Assembly (NCBI RefSeq): GCF_023913735.1 | Contig: NZ_JAMXBH010000027.1 | Coordinates: forward strand, 1-58,041 | Source of the DNA: Pseudarthrobacter raffinosi | GTDB lineage: Bacteria; Actinomycetota; Actinomycetes; Actinomycetales; Micrococcaceae | Length of the DNA: 58,041 nt | Reading direction: 5' to 3' | In this document: positions 7,650 through 15,416 of the stretch, piece by piece | Layout of the letters: each line of letters begins with the position of its first letter | Numbering within the stretch: position 1 is the stretch's first letter | Position numbers and translations under genes: made by a program | Notes under the pieces: generated by a model | Told to the model about the DNA's origin: nothing | The model's database searches: none | What the model saw: the letters and a program-made list of their open reading frames with translations, nothing else

Positions 7650-8224
7650 CGAAAATGTTGATTATTGGACCCCCCGGTTCCGGAAAAGGAACGCAAGCGG
7701 AACGTATTTCGGAGCGCCTCGGCGTCGTGGCGATTTCCACCGGTGATATCTTCCGCGCCAACGTGAAGGGCGAAACTCCTCTTGGCATCGAGGCCAAGAA
7801 GTACATGGACGCCGGGGACTTTGTTCCGGACAGCGTCACCAACAAGATGGTCCGCGACCGCCTCAGCGAGTCCGACGTCGAGAACGGCTTCCTCCTGGAC
7901 GGCTACCCGCGCACCACGGCGCAGGTGGACTACCTGGACGGGATCCTCGCGAACAGCGAAGAAAAGCTCGACGTCGTCCTGCAGCTCACGGCCGACGACG
8001 AGGAACTCGTCTCGCGCCTGTTGGGCCGTGCCAAGGAAACCGGCCGGAGCGACGACAACGAAGCCGTTATCCGCCACCGCCTGGACCTGTACCACGAGCA
8101 GACCGAGGCCGTTGTGGCCAAGTATGCCGAACGCGGCATCCTGACCCAGGTTGACGGCATCGGCGGCATCGACGAGGTCACCGACCGCGTGATGCAGGCC
8201 ATCAAGGCAGCCCAGGCCGCCTAA
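7646..8224 (+). CDS. adk: Adenylate kinase (short form)
   Basis: A 192-aa enzyme catalysing ATP + AMP to 2 ADP. The P-loop is GPPGSGKGTQ near the N-terminus. The AMP-binding segment includes STGDIFRANV, and FLLDGYPRTTAQ is the conserved lid-adjacent motif. It lacks the extended zinc/LID insertion, as in other actinobacterial short-form enzymes. The ATG overlaps the secY stop by 4 nt, reflecting the classic secY-adk-map arrangement. Confidence 0.97.
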   Translation: MTKMLIIGPPGSGKGTQAERISERLGVVAISTGDIFRANVKGETPLGIEAKKYMDAGDFVPDSVTNKMVRDRLSESDVENGFLLDGYPRTTAQVDYLDGILANSEEKLDVVLQLTADDEELVSRLLGRAKETGRSDDNEAVIRHRLDLYHEQTEAVVAKYAERGILTQVDGIGGIDEVTDRVMQAIKAAQAA

Positions 8225-8243
8225 GCCCGCAACATGCTTTTCC

Positions 8244-8274
8244 GAGGCTCCTCCCGGCATCCGGGAGGAGCCTC
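8244..8274 (+). terminator. Perfect 14-bp hairpin without T-tract between adk and map
   Basis: The arm 8244-8257 (GAGGCTCCTCCCGG) is a perfect inverted repeat of 8261-8274, with a 3-nt loop CAT. No T-run follows, so it is not a canonical intrinsic terminator. T-less hairpins of this kind are common after genes in actinobacteria and may act as weak terminators, mRNA stability elements or processing sites. It ends 20 nt before the map ATG. Confidence 0.5.
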
Positions 8275-8294
8275 AGCCATTGAGAGGACACACC

Positions 8295-9122
8295 ATGGCC
8301 TTCGGCCAGCCCCGTATCGAATACAAGACCAACGCCCAGATGCGCATCATGCGCGACGCCGGGCTGGTGCTGAACCGTGCGCTGGACGCAGCGGTGGCCG
8401 CAGCCGCTCCAGGCGTTACCACCAAGCAGCTGGACGACGTCTTCGCCGCAGTGCTGAACGAGGCCGGCGCCAAGTCGAACTTCCTCGGCTACCACGGCTT
8501 CCCCGCCACTATCTGTACCTCAGTGAACGAGGAAGTGGTGCACGGCATCCCCGGCGGCAAGGTCCTCAAGGACGGCGACATCATCTCGATCGACGGCGGC
8601 GCGATTGTTGACGGCTGGCATTCCGATTCTGCACGGACCGTCATTGTGGGCCAGGCCGACCCCGAGGACCAGCGGCTTTCCGACGTCACTCAGGCAGCCA
8701 TGTGGCGCGGCATCGCCGCCTTGGCCACGGGAAGCCATGTGGGCGACATCGGCGCCGCCATCGACGACTACGTCTCCTCCGTGCCGGGCAAGCCGCTGGG
8801 CATCCTGGAGGACTACGTGGGCCACGGCATCGGCTCCGAGATGCACATGGCCCCGGATGTCCTGAACTACCGCACGAGCCACCACGGTCCCAAGATCAAG
8901 CCCGGACTCTGCCTGGCGATCGAGCCCATGCTGGTCTGCGGCAGCATCGACACCGCCGTGCTGGAGGACGACTGGACCGTGGTGACCACCGACGGCAAGC
9001 GCTCCTGCCAATGGGAGCACTCGGTTGCGGTCCACGAAAAGGGGATCTGGGTACTCTCAGCCCCCGACGGCGGAGCGGAGCACCTGGTGCCGCTCGGCGT
9101 CGTACCGGTTCCGATCCCGTAG
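8295..9122 (+). CDS. map: Type I methionine aminopeptidase
   Basis: A 275-aa cytosolic metalloenzyme that removes the initiator methionine. All five metal ligands are visible: D100 (ISIDGG), D111 (WHSDSAR), H177 (YVGHGIG), E210 (LAIEPML) and E241 (QWEHSVAV). The substrate-pocket YHGFPATICTSVNEEVVHGIP is conserved. The start is ATG 8295, six nt after GAGAGGA; an in-frame TTG at 8280 is less likely. In most relatives infA follows map directly. Here an inserted transporter/peptidase block of about 4.6 kb intervenes. Confidence 0.96.
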   Translation: MAFGQPRIEYKTNAQMRIMRDAGLVLNRALDAAVAAAAPGVTTKQLDDVFAAVLNEAGAKSNFLGYHGFPATICTSVNEEVVHGIPGGKVLKDGDIISIDGGAIVDGWHSDSARTVIVGQADPEDQRLSDVTQAAMWRGIAALATGSHVGDIGAAIDDYVSSVPGKPLGILEDYVGHGIGSEMHMAPDVLNYRTSHHGPKIKPGLCLAIEPMLVCGSIDTAVLEDDWTVVTTDGKRSCQWEHSVAVHEKGIWVLSAPDGGAEHLVPLGVVPVPIP

Positions 9123-9147
9123 GTTTCGACGCGCTAATGCGCTCCCG

Positions 9148-9203
9148 ACGCGCAAAATCCCTGTCGCTACCTGAATGCCGGTAGCGGCAAGGATTTTGCG
9201 TGT
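9148..9203. terminator. Bidirectional hairpin between convergent map and ABC genes
   Basis: A long near-perfect inverted repeat: CGCAAAATCC then a GTCGCTACC arm pairs with GGTAGCG and GGATTTTGCG, around a loop near 9171-9178. It sits between the end of map (plus strand) and the end of the substrate-binding protein gene (minus strand), where a two-way terminator is expected. The A-rich and T-rich portions lie within the arms. Confidence 0.7.
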
Positions 9204-9221
9204 CGCAGGTGGAGGGGAGGG

Positions 9222-10568
9222 TCAGGCCTTGAGCTTGGGCTTGACGTCCTTGGTGTAGATGCCTTCGAGGGTCTTCTTCAGCTCGGTCAAGGTGGCCTTC
9301 ACGTCGCCCTGTTGGGTGAGGATCTTGGCGGCGGCCTTGGCCATCTCCTGGTCAGCCCCGGGCAGGAACACGCGGGCCCGGTCCTGGACCTTGGTCACGG
9401 CGAGCTGGTCCATGGCGGTTTTGATCTGGGGAGTCTGTGCCAGCACCGTGGCCATGTCCGCCGACGTACGGGTGGGCATGTAACCGGTGGCAGCGGAGAA
9501 CGCTGCCGTGTTTTCCGGCTCGGTCATGAACTTCAGGAACGTTCCTGCGGCGAGCTGTTCCTCTTTGCTAATGCCGCTGGGGATGCCCAGCCCTGCGCCG
9601 CCGGTGGGGCACACGCCGCTGGTCTCCTTAGGCCCGCCTGGCAGGAAGCCGACGCCGACGTTGAACGTGGCGGACTTCAGGACGCCCAGAAGCGAGCCCG
9701 TGGAGGAAATGGTGGAGGACGTCAGGCCGGCAGAGAAGTCGTCAGCGGCTTCCTTGGACGAGACGCCGGCCCAGTTGTGCTTGTAGATCGAGTCCTGGGC
9801 CCACTGCAGGGCTTCCACGGCTTCGGGTGAATCGCACGTGATCTCCCAATCCTTGGACCACGCGCCGCCCCAGCCCCAGAGATTGTTCTGCAGTGTCCAG
9901 CCGGCGTAGCCAGCCAGGGCGGGATAGATGTAGGCGTACTGCGCCCCGGAGGACGCTTTCAGCTTGGGGGCCCATTCGCCGAATTCCTGCCATGTTGCCG
10001 GTGCCCGGTCCGGCAGGCCGGCGGCGGCGAAGTGGTCCTTGTTGTAGTAGAACAGCGGCGTGGACCGCCCGTACGGGAGCGCCCACTGCCGGTCATCGTA
10101 CTTGTAGTCATCCACCAGGGACTGGCGGAAATCGTCAACCTTGATGTCCAGTTCCTTGATGAGCCCGTCGACCGGAATGATGCTGCCGTTGGTGAAGTAG
10201 CGGAACCACCAGACGTCGGACAGCACGACTACTCCGGGCAGTCCCGATTTGGCGGCCTGGGACGTCTGGAACTTCTGGGCGATTTCCTCGTAGTTCGCGC
10301 CGGCCGTTACCAGGTTGATCTGGATATCCGGGTACTTCGCGTGGAACTTTTCGATGATGGCCTTCTCGACGTCCTGGGACTTGCCCGGGTGGTTGGTCCA
10401 GAAGTCGATCTTCGCCGCCGGCTTCACGCCGCTGAAGTCGATTTCCGCGGCTTCCGTTGAGGTGGTGGTGCCGCCGGTATCAGGCCCCCCGCAGGCGGAA
10501 AGCGCTGCGGCGCCGGCCGTTACGCCAGCCAGCCCCAGGAAATGCCTCCGGTCCAGATTTGTTGCCAT
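9222..10568 (-). CDS. ABC transporter substrate-binding lipoprotein (UgpB/MalE-like)
   Basis: A 448-aa extracytoplasmic solute-binding protein of the family-1 (UgpB/MalE) type. The N-terminus has a twin-arginine-like DRRHFLGLAGV followed by a lipobox LSAC (Cys about residue 26), so it is probably Tat-exported and lipid-anchored. Body motifs fit the family: KIDFWTNHPG, a PYGRSTPLFYYNKD segment and GGAGLGIPSG. The two permeases upstream in transcription order are its partners (70-nt gap). The substrate cannot be read from sequence; relatives bind sugars or glycerol-3-phosphate-type compounds. No ATPase gene is present. Confidence 0.9.
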   Translation of the reverse strand: MATNLDRRHFLGLAGVTAGAAALSACGGPDTGGTTTSTEAAEIDFSGVKPAAKIDFWTNHPGKSQDVEKAIIEKFHAKYPDIQINLVTAGANYEEIAQKFQTSQAAKSGLPGVVVLSDVWWFRYFTNGSIIPVDGLIKELDIKVDDFRQSLVDDYKYDDRQWALPYGRSTPLFYYNKDHFAAAGLPDRAPATWQEFGEWAPKLKASSGAQYAYIYPALAGYAGWTLQNNLWGWGGAWSKDWEITCDSPEAVEALQWAQDSIYKHNWAGVSSKEAADDFSAGLTSSTISSTGSLLGVLKSATFNVGVGFLPGGPKETSGVCPTGGAGLGIPSGISKEEQLAAGTFLKFMTEPENTAAFSAATGYMPTRTSADMATVLAQTPQIKTAMDQLAVTKVQDRARVFLPGADQEMAKAAAKILTQQGDVKATLTELKKTLEGIYTKDVKPKLKA

Positions 10569-10638
10569 GATGGTTCCTTTCGGTTGTTGCCTAGGAAGGT
10601 CTTGCTGTTGGGGTGGAAGAACGACGGCGGAGCCGGGG

Positions 10639-11559
10639 TCAGCCGGTCACGCTGCCTTGGGTGAGGCCCGCGACGATGTAACGCTGGAGCGCTGCGAAGA
10701 CCACCAGGATGGGCACGATGACCAGCACGGCGCCGGCCATGAGGATGCCCCAGCCGGAGGCGTTGCTTTCGGAGTTCTGCAGCAGCGTCAGGCCAACGGG
10801 CAACGTCATGGTTTCCGGACGGTCGGTGATGATCAGCGGCCAGATGTATTCGTTCCATTCGCTGACCACCGTCACCAGCGCCACGGTGGCAATGGAGGGA
10901 ATGGACACGGGGACCACGATCTGCCACAGGCGGCGCCAGTGCCCGGCGCCGTCGATCTCGGCGGACTCGAGGATGGAGGCAGGCAGCGTCAGGAAGTGCT
11001 GCCTCAGCAGGAACGTCCCGAACGCTGTGCCAAGCCCCGGCAGGATGATGCCCCACAGGGTGTTCTTGCCGCCTAGCCCGGCGATCAGGATGTAGTTCGG
11101 CAGGATGGAGACCTGCGGCGGGACCATCAGGGCCACAAGGATGAGGATGAAGATGGCGTTCCTGAAGGGGAAGCGCACGAATACCAGTGCGTAGGCCGTG
11201 AGGATGGCCAGCAGGACTTTAATAGTTGAGCCCACCACCGTGACGATGGTGCTGTTGATGAAGAACTGCGCGAACGGCACGGTAGTCATCGCAATGTTGT
11301 AGTTCTCCGGGTTCAGGCTCGCCGGCAGGATTTTAAGGTCCATGGTGATGATTTCCCCGGGCAGCTTGAAGGAGCTCAGGATCATCCACAGCAAGGGCAG
11401 GAAAACCACCAGCGTTGCCAGCAGCAGGGGAACGTAGCCGCCGGCGATGGTCTGGATGAGGTTCCGTGCCGAGAAGGGCCGGTCCCGGGGGATGAAAGTT
11501 TCGGACGGTGCGACAGGGGGAGCCGTTGGGTCAGGGTTGACCGGAGAGAGCGAAGTCAT
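10639..11559 (-). CDS. ABC transporter permease (UgpE/MalG-like)
   Basis: A 306-aa inner-membrane permease with six predicted helices. The EAA loop that docks the ATPase is visible as ESAEIDGAGHWRRLWQIVVP. The C-terminal FAALQRYIVAGLTQGSVTG is a hallmark of MalG/UgpE-type subunits. The start is ATG 11559, which overlaps the upstream permease stop by 4 nt. A longer frame to 11991 lies inside the neighbouring gene and is rejected. It works with the other permease and the lipoprotein gene that follows it. Confidence 0.92.
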   Translation of the reverse strand: MTSLSPVNPDPTAPPVAPSETFIPRDRPFSARNLIQTIAGGYVPLLLATLVVFLPLLWMILSSFKLPGEIITMDLKILPASLNPENYNIAMTTVPFAQFFINSTIVTVVGSTIKVLLAILTAYALVFVRFPFRNAIFILILVALMVPPQVSILPNYILIAGLGGKNTLWGIILPGLGTAFGTFLLRQHFLTLPASILESAEIDGAGHWRRLWQIVVPVSIPSIATVALVTVVSEWNEYIWPLIITDRPETMTLPVGLTLLQNSESNASGWGILMAGAVLVIVPILVVFAALQRYIVAGLTQGSVTG

Positions 11560-12575
11560 GAGTAGTGCACCTTCCGTTCCACGAAACGCAACTGCAGGAC
11601 AGTGATGACCAGCAGGATGGCGAAGAGGACCACGGAAATCGCTGCGGAGTACCCTGCCCTGTTGAACGCGCCGAACGCCTGCAGGTAGGCCTCGTAGATC
11701 AGGGTACTGGTGCCGGTTCCGAGGGGTGTCATGATCCGGATCAGGTCGAACGCCTGGAGTGAGCTCAGCATGGTGGTGATCAGGAGGAAGAAGGTGGTGG
11801 GGGACAGGAGCGGGATGGACATGCTGAGGAAGCGCCTGAATCCGTTCGCCCCGTCCAGCGAGGCAGCCTCCATGACGTCCTGCGGCAGTGACTGCAGGCC
11901 CGCGAGGTATACCACGGCGCAGTAGCCAAGGTTTTTCCAGACATAAACCAGGATGACCATCACCAGCGACAGCTGGGGATCGTTGATCCATTGCGGGCTC
12001 TGCTGGCCGATGCCGCGGAGAATCCAGGCCAGGACGCCGTATCCCGGATCGAAGATGAAAAGCCAGACCAGGCCAACCCCCACCCCGGAGAGCACATAAG
12101 GAGCGAAGACAGCGGACCGGGCAAACGTGGTGCCCCGTACCTTGGAGTTCAGCGCTAACGCGATGACAAGCCCCAGCAGCATGGAGCCGCCGACGGTCAC
12201 CAGTGTGAACACGGCGGTGGTGCCCAGTACCTTGGGGGCGTCGTCGCTGGTGAAGAACGTGACGTAGTTGTCGATTCCCACCACGGTGGCCGATGCGGAG
12301 CCAAGGGTCCAGTCGAGGGTTGAGTAGTAGATGTTGCTGATGAGGGGCCGGTACGTGAATACTGCGATCAGTATCAGGTTGGGGAGTGCCAGGGCGAGGA
12401 AGACGAAGAAGTCCCGCCGGGCCCGGCCGGACCAGCGCCGGGTCTGGTGTTTGCCGGGCGGACCGGATTGGTCGGGCGGACTGGCCGGTGACGTGGAAGC
12501 GAGTTGCCGGGTCATTGGTGTCTCTAACGGATCGGGGCCTGCAATGGCTGGCCGATGGGCAGGGGATCTAGGCAT
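11556..12575 (-). CDS. ABC transporter permease (UgpA/MalF-like)
   Basis: A 339-aa permease with six predicted helices after a Pro/Ser-rich, probably disordered N-terminus. The EAA loop is MEAASLDGANGFRRFLSMSI. The gene is first in the minus-strand transporter unit and overlaps the next permease by 4 nt. Two ATGs are possible: 12575, preceded by GGTGAAG, and 12515 (MTRQLAST), which has no clear RBS. The choice affects only the variable N-terminus. The ATP-binding subunit is missing, so a shared MsiK/UgpC-type ATPase encoded elsewhere is likely, as known for many actinobacterial sugar importers. Confidence 0.9.
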   Translation of the reverse strand: MPRSPAHRPAIAGPDPLETPMTRQLASTSPASPPDQSGPPGKHQTRRWSGRARRDFFVFLALALPNLILIAVFTYRPLISNIYYSTLDWTLGSASATVVGIDNYVTFFTSDDAPKVLGTTAVFTLVTVGGSMLLGLVIALALNSKVRGTTFARSAVFAPYVLSGVGVGLVWLFIFDPGYGVLAWILRGIGQQSPQWINDPQLSLVMVILVYVWKNLGYCAVVYLAGLQSLPQDVMEAASLDGANGFRRFLSMSIPLLSPTTFFLLITTMLSSLQAFDLIRIMTPLGTGTSTLIYEAYLQAFGAFNRAGYSAAISVVLFAILLVITVLQLRFVERKVHYS

Positions 12576-12729
12576 ACTTCACCACACGGCTGGTGGGCAG
12601 AATCCCGCATAAGCCCTCGTCAGAGGATAGTTATTGAAGGCTTCATTGCCCATTAACGCTGTGTTGCTTGCAGTATTGCATAGTGTTTGCCTGACGGGCA
12701 GGAAGTGCTGTACTGCGATAGCGCAGAAT
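12576..12729. promoter_or_regulatory. Divergent control region between ABC operon and P1 peptidase
   Basis: A 150-bp divergent intergenic region. It holds an 11-bp dyad TGAAG-G-CTTCA at 12635-12645, a plausible operator for a LacI- or GntR-type regulator of the importer, though no regulator gene is nearby. At 12724-12729 a CAGAAT hexamer lies 7 nt before the peptidase ATG 12737, resembling the -10 of the leaderless genes elsewhere in this window. Both calls are motif-based only. Confidence 0.35.
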
Positions 12730-12736
12730 GGATCGC

Positions 12737-13696
12737 ATGGGAGCAATCACGGATGTGCCTGGGATCAGGGTTGGCCATGAGCAGAAGTCCGGCGACGGCT
12801 GGCTGACAGGAGTCACCGTGGTGCTGCCGCCGCGGGGCACTGTCGGGTCGGTGGACGTCCGTGGCGGTGGCCCGGGCACGCATGAGACTGACGCGCTGGA
12901 TCCCACCACGCTGGTGTCCACGGTGGACGCCGTGGTCCTCACCGGCGGCAGCGCGTACGGTCTCGTCTCGGCCCACGGTGCACAGCGCTGGTGCGAGGAG
13001 AACGGCCGGGGCTTCGCTGTCGCCGGGGGAGTAGTGCCCATCGTGCCCGCCGCCGCGATCTTCGACCTGGGCCGGGGAGGCGACTTCTCAGCGCGCCCGA
13101 CGGCGGACATGGGGTACGCGGCCACCGTTGCCGCTGCTGCCGAAAAGGACGGGCACGACGTCGGACGCGGCAGCGTGGGCGCCGGCACTGGCGCGATGAT
13201 CGGACGCGGACAGTTCAAAGGTGGGGTGGGTACGGCATCGGTCACGCTCGAGAACGGCGTGGTTGTAGGGGCGCTGGCCGTAGTGAACGCCTTGGGATTT
13301 CCGGTGGTGCTTCCGGGAAATCCCGAACCCTCCGCGCGCTCGGTCGTGCCTCCCTTAGACGCGCGCTTCCGGGTTCCCGATTCCCCGTCAGCGGATGCCG
13401 GCCCGCCTGCGTTGAACACAACGCTTGTAGTAGTGGCCACAAACGCCCTGCTCGATGTGGCCGAGTGCTATCGGACTGCTTCTGCTGCGCATGCTGGGCT
13501 GGCCCGGGCGCTCAATCCGTCGCACACGTTGGCCGACGGGGATACTGTCTTTTGCCTCGCCACTGGTGAGGTGGCTTTGGACCGGAGTACTGAAACTGCC
13601 CGGCAGGTGAGTCTCATTACCCTGCAGAGTGCGGCAGCCGACGTCGTACGCTTGGCGATCCTCGACGGGATTTCGGGAAGTCCAATTTCCGGGTAA
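12737..13696 (+). CDS. P1-family (DmpA/NylC-like) N-terminal nucleophile hydrolase
   Basis: A 319-aa member of peptidase family S58. The start MGAITDVPGIRVGHE is typical, followed by VVLTGGSAYGL and GRGSVGAGTGAMIG, the usual P1 glycine-rich blocks. The family matures by autocleavage before a Ser/Thr nucleophile. Here the site reads ALN-TTLVVVATNA, so Asn227-Thr228 is the likely cleavage point, as in the nylon-oligomer hydrolase NylC rather than the Gly-Ser site of DmpA. The substrate is unknown. ATG 12728 is an alternative start, but 12737 gives the conserved N-terminus. It shares a divergent promoter region with the ABC importer. Confidence 0.88.
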   Translation: MGAITDVPGIRVGHEQKSGDGWLTGVTVVLPPRGTVGSVDVRGGGPGTHETDALDPTTLVSTVDAVVLTGGSAYGLVSAHGAQRWCEENGRGFAVAGGVVPIVPAAAIFDLGRGGDFSARPTADMGYAATVAAAAEKDGHDVGRGSVGAGTGAMIGRGQFKGGVGTASVTLENGVVVGALAVVNALGFPVVLPGNPEPSARSVVPPLDARFRVPDSPSADAGPPALNTTLVVVATNALLDVAECYRTASAAHAGLARALNPSHTLADGDTVFCLATGEVALDRSTETARQVSLITLQSAAADVVRLAILDGISGSPISG

Positions 13697-13718
13697 GGTG
13701 TCTACTTTCATATTTGGT

Positions 13719-13747
13719 TTGGACTTTCTACCCACTTACAGTAAAGT
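13719..13747 (+). promoter_or_regulatory. Strong promoter for infA operon
   Basis: TTGGAC (13719-13724) and TAAAGT (13742-13747) are separated by exactly 17 bp and lie about 130 nt upstream of the infA ATG. This is one of the best sigma-70/SigA-type matches in the window. The resulting leader of roughly 120 nt precedes infA-rpmJ-rpsM-rpsK-rpoA-rplQ and would make that unit independent of the spc promoter, as needed given the inserted genes between map and infA. Confidence 0.75.
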
Positions 13748-13875
13748 GGTTTGTTGGTTGTCTGCCCAGCTGTGCCCTGTTTGGGGCCGGAGGCGATAAC
13801 CGATCCAACAAAAACGTTCGTGGTCATGTCCGGTGCAATCCGGCAGGGCTGCGGCAACAACAGTTAGCGGAGGGT

Positions 13876-14097
13876 ATGGCCAAGAAGGACGGGGTCATTG
13901 AGATCGAAGGCGTTGTGACTGAGGCGCTGCCTAACGCGATGTTTCGCGTTGAGCTGACCAACAAGCACATCGTACTCGCGCACATCTCAGGCAAGATGCG
14001 CCAGCACTACATCAGGATTCTCCCTGAGGACCGGGTAGTGGTGGAACTGAGCCCTTATGACCTCACTCGGGGTCGTATCGTCTACCGCTACAAGTAA
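13876..14097 (+). CDS. infA: Translation initiation factor IF-1
   Basis: A 73-aa S1/OB-fold protein that occupies the ribosomal A site during initiation. The sequence shows KKDGVIEIEGVVTEALPNAMF, HISGKMRQHYIRI and SPYDLTRGRIVYRYK, all diagnostic. ATG 13876 is preceded by GCGGAGGG. A longer frame back to 13714 includes the leader and is not supported. It is followed by rpmJ after 69 nt. Confidence 0.98.
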   Translation: MAKKDGVIEIEGVVTEALPNAMFRVELTNKHIVLAHISGKMRQHYIRILPEDRVVVELSPYDLTRGRIVYRYK

Positions 14098-14166
14098 ATT
14101 CTGGGCGGCCTCAGCATGAGTTGACGGCTGCTCCAGTTGACCAACTGCCACACGCAAAGGAATGCC

Positions 14167-14280
14167 ATGAAGGTCAAGCCGAGCGTCAAGCAGATCTGCG
14201 AAAAGTGCAAAGTGATCCGCCGTAATGGCCGGGTCATGGTGATCTGCGAGAACCCGCGCCACAAGCAGCGCCAGGGCTAA
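14167..14280 (+). CDS. rpmJ: 50S ribosomal protein L36 (bL36), zinc-binding form
   Basis: A 37-aa protein, MKVKPSVKQICEKCKV onward, ending in RHKQRQG. The zinc ligands C11, C14, C27 and H32 are all present, so this is the zinc-containing (C+) paralogue. An AAGGA-type RBS lies just upstream (AAAGGA near 14157). It lies between infA and rpsM, as in most bacteria, and is followed by a structured 176-nt spacer. Confidence 0.97.
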   Translation: MKVKPSVKQICEKCKVIRRNGRVMVICENPRHKQRQG

Positions 14281-14456
14281 TTTCCCTCCTGAGGGAAATC
14301 CTGGGTTGCTAACCCACGCAAGTAAATAAAAGGCAGCACAAGCTGAACTGGGACGTATGAGCCCGGACAGCTAACCCCCGGTCGGAGGCTGGGGCCGCAC
14401 AGAACGTGCGGGTGTACTGCCTACGACCTCCGGTTTATTCAAGGAGCACTGCCTCT
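14281..14456 (+). promoter_or_regulatory. Structured spacer/leader between rpmJ and rpsM
   Basis: These 176 nt contain no gene. A small hairpin TTTCCCTC-CT-GAGGGAAA lies at about 14281-14298. It is followed by a purine/pyrimidine-balanced stretch with several potential stems (for example GTGCGGG/CCGCAC-type pairings near 14391-14412). The region ends with the rpsM RBS AAGGAG at 14441-14446. The length and structure are suggestive of a ribosomal-protein leader. I cannot assign a known class, and folding plus covariation analysis would be needed. Confidence 0.35.
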
Positions 14457-14831
14457 ATGGCTCGTCTCGCTGGCGTAGACATTCCCCGCGAAAAGCGGTT
14501 GGAAATTGCGCTTACTTACATCTACGGCGTGGGCAAGACCCGTGCACACGAAACCCTGGCTGCCACTGGCATCAGCGCTGACGTCCGCGTTAAGGACCTC
14601 ACCGATGCCCAGCTGGTAGAACTTCGTGACTACATTGAAGGCAACTACAAGGTTGAGGGTGACCTTCGCCGCGAAGTAGCAGCTGATATCCGCCGCAAGG
14701 TTGAAATCGGCAGCTACGAAGGTATTCGCCACCGCAAGGGCCTGCCAGTGCGCGGACAGCGTACGAAGACGAACGCACGTACCCGTAAGGGTCCGAAGCG
14801 CACCGTTGCAGGCAAGAAGAAGGCTCGTTAA
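14457..14831 (+). CDS. rpsM: 30S ribosomal protein S13 (uS13)
   Basis: A 124-aa uS13 of the 30S head, contacting P-site tRNA with its basic tail. It shows MARLAGVDIPREKRLEIALTYIYGVG, the helix-two-turn-helix region, and the C-terminal RHRKGLPVRGQRTKTNARTRKGP followed by Lys/Arg. The start is ATG 14457, 10 nt after AAGGAG. It is followed by rpsK after 51 nt. In E. coli and mycobacteria rpsD also lies in this operon; it is absent here. Confidence 0.98.
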   Translation: MARLAGVDIPREKRLEIALTYIYGVGKTRAHETLAATGISADVRVKDLTDAQLVELRDYIEGNYKVEGDLRREVAADIRRKVEIGSYEGIRHRKGLPVRGQRTKTNARTRKGPKRTVAGKKKAR

Positions 14832-14882
14832 ATCCCTCGGGATTGACTCGTCTTCCCCCAATAACTTTCTGTAGGAGAAAAA

Positions 14883-15284
14883 ATGCCCCCGAAGACTCGT
14901 GGCGCGGTTCGCAAGCCGCGTAAGAAGGACAAAAAGAATATCGCGCTGGGCCAGGCGCACATCAAGAGCACTTTTAACAACACCATCGTGTCCATCACGG
15001 ACCCGAACGGCGCTGTTATCTCTTGGGCTTCCTCAGGTGAGGTTGGCTTCAAGGGCTCACGCAAGTCCACCCCGTTCGCAGCCCAGATGGCTGCCGAAGC
15101 TGCTGCCAAGCGCGCGCAGGAGCACGGCATGCGCAAGGTTGACGTTTTCGTCAAGGGACCGGGTTCAGGCCGCGAGACCGCAATCCGCTCGCTGCAGGCC
15201 GCTGGCCTGGAGGTTGGCTCCATCCAGGACGTCACCCCCGCAGCGCACAACGGCTGCCGTCCGCCGAAGCGCCGCCGCGTCTAA
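14883..15284 (+). CDS. rpsK: 30S ribosomal protein S11 (uS11)
   Basis: A 133-aa uS11 of the 30S platform. Conserved segments are HIKSTFNNTIVSITDPNGAV, GFKGSRKSTPFAAQ, VDVFVKGPGSGRETAIRSL and the C-terminal TPAAHNGCRPPKRRRV. The RBS TAGGAG lies 6-7 nt before the ATG. It is followed directly by rpoA after a 132-nt spacer that contains a perfect hairpin. Confidence 0.98.
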   Translation: MPPKTRGAVRKPRKKDKKNIALGQAHIKSTFNNTIVSITDPNGAVISWASSGEVGFKGSRKSTPFAAQMAAEAAAKRAQEHGMRKVDVFVKGPGSGRETAIRSLQAAGLEVGSIQDVTPAAHNGCRPPKRRRV

Positions 15285-15303
15285 GGCTTTTCCAGCAGTT
15301 TGA

Positions 15304-15335
15304 GCTTGCCCGGACCGTCAATGGTCCGGGCAAGC
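15304..15335 (+). terminator. Perfect 13-bp hairpin without T-tract between rpsK and rpoA
   Basis: GCTTGCCCGGACC (15304-15316) pairs perfectly with 15323-15335 around a 6-nt loop. No U-tract follows. It could attenuate transcription or set an RNA-processing boundary between rpsK and rpoA, where RNA polymerase alpha and ribosomal proteins need different amounts. It resembles the adk-map and rpsI-glmM hairpins. Confidence 0.5.
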
Positions 15336-15416
15336 CCAGCCGCGTTAAGTCTTCAGACCGAATTTCCACCACCTGTGTTGCGTCATATAGCGGATGCTCG
15401 CCGAAAGGAAACCTAA

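Noticed and set aside
12643..13440. 265-aa minus-strand frame opposite the P1 peptidase
   Set aside because: Pro/Ser/Thr-rich shadow with no family features; the plus-strand gene has clear homology blocks.
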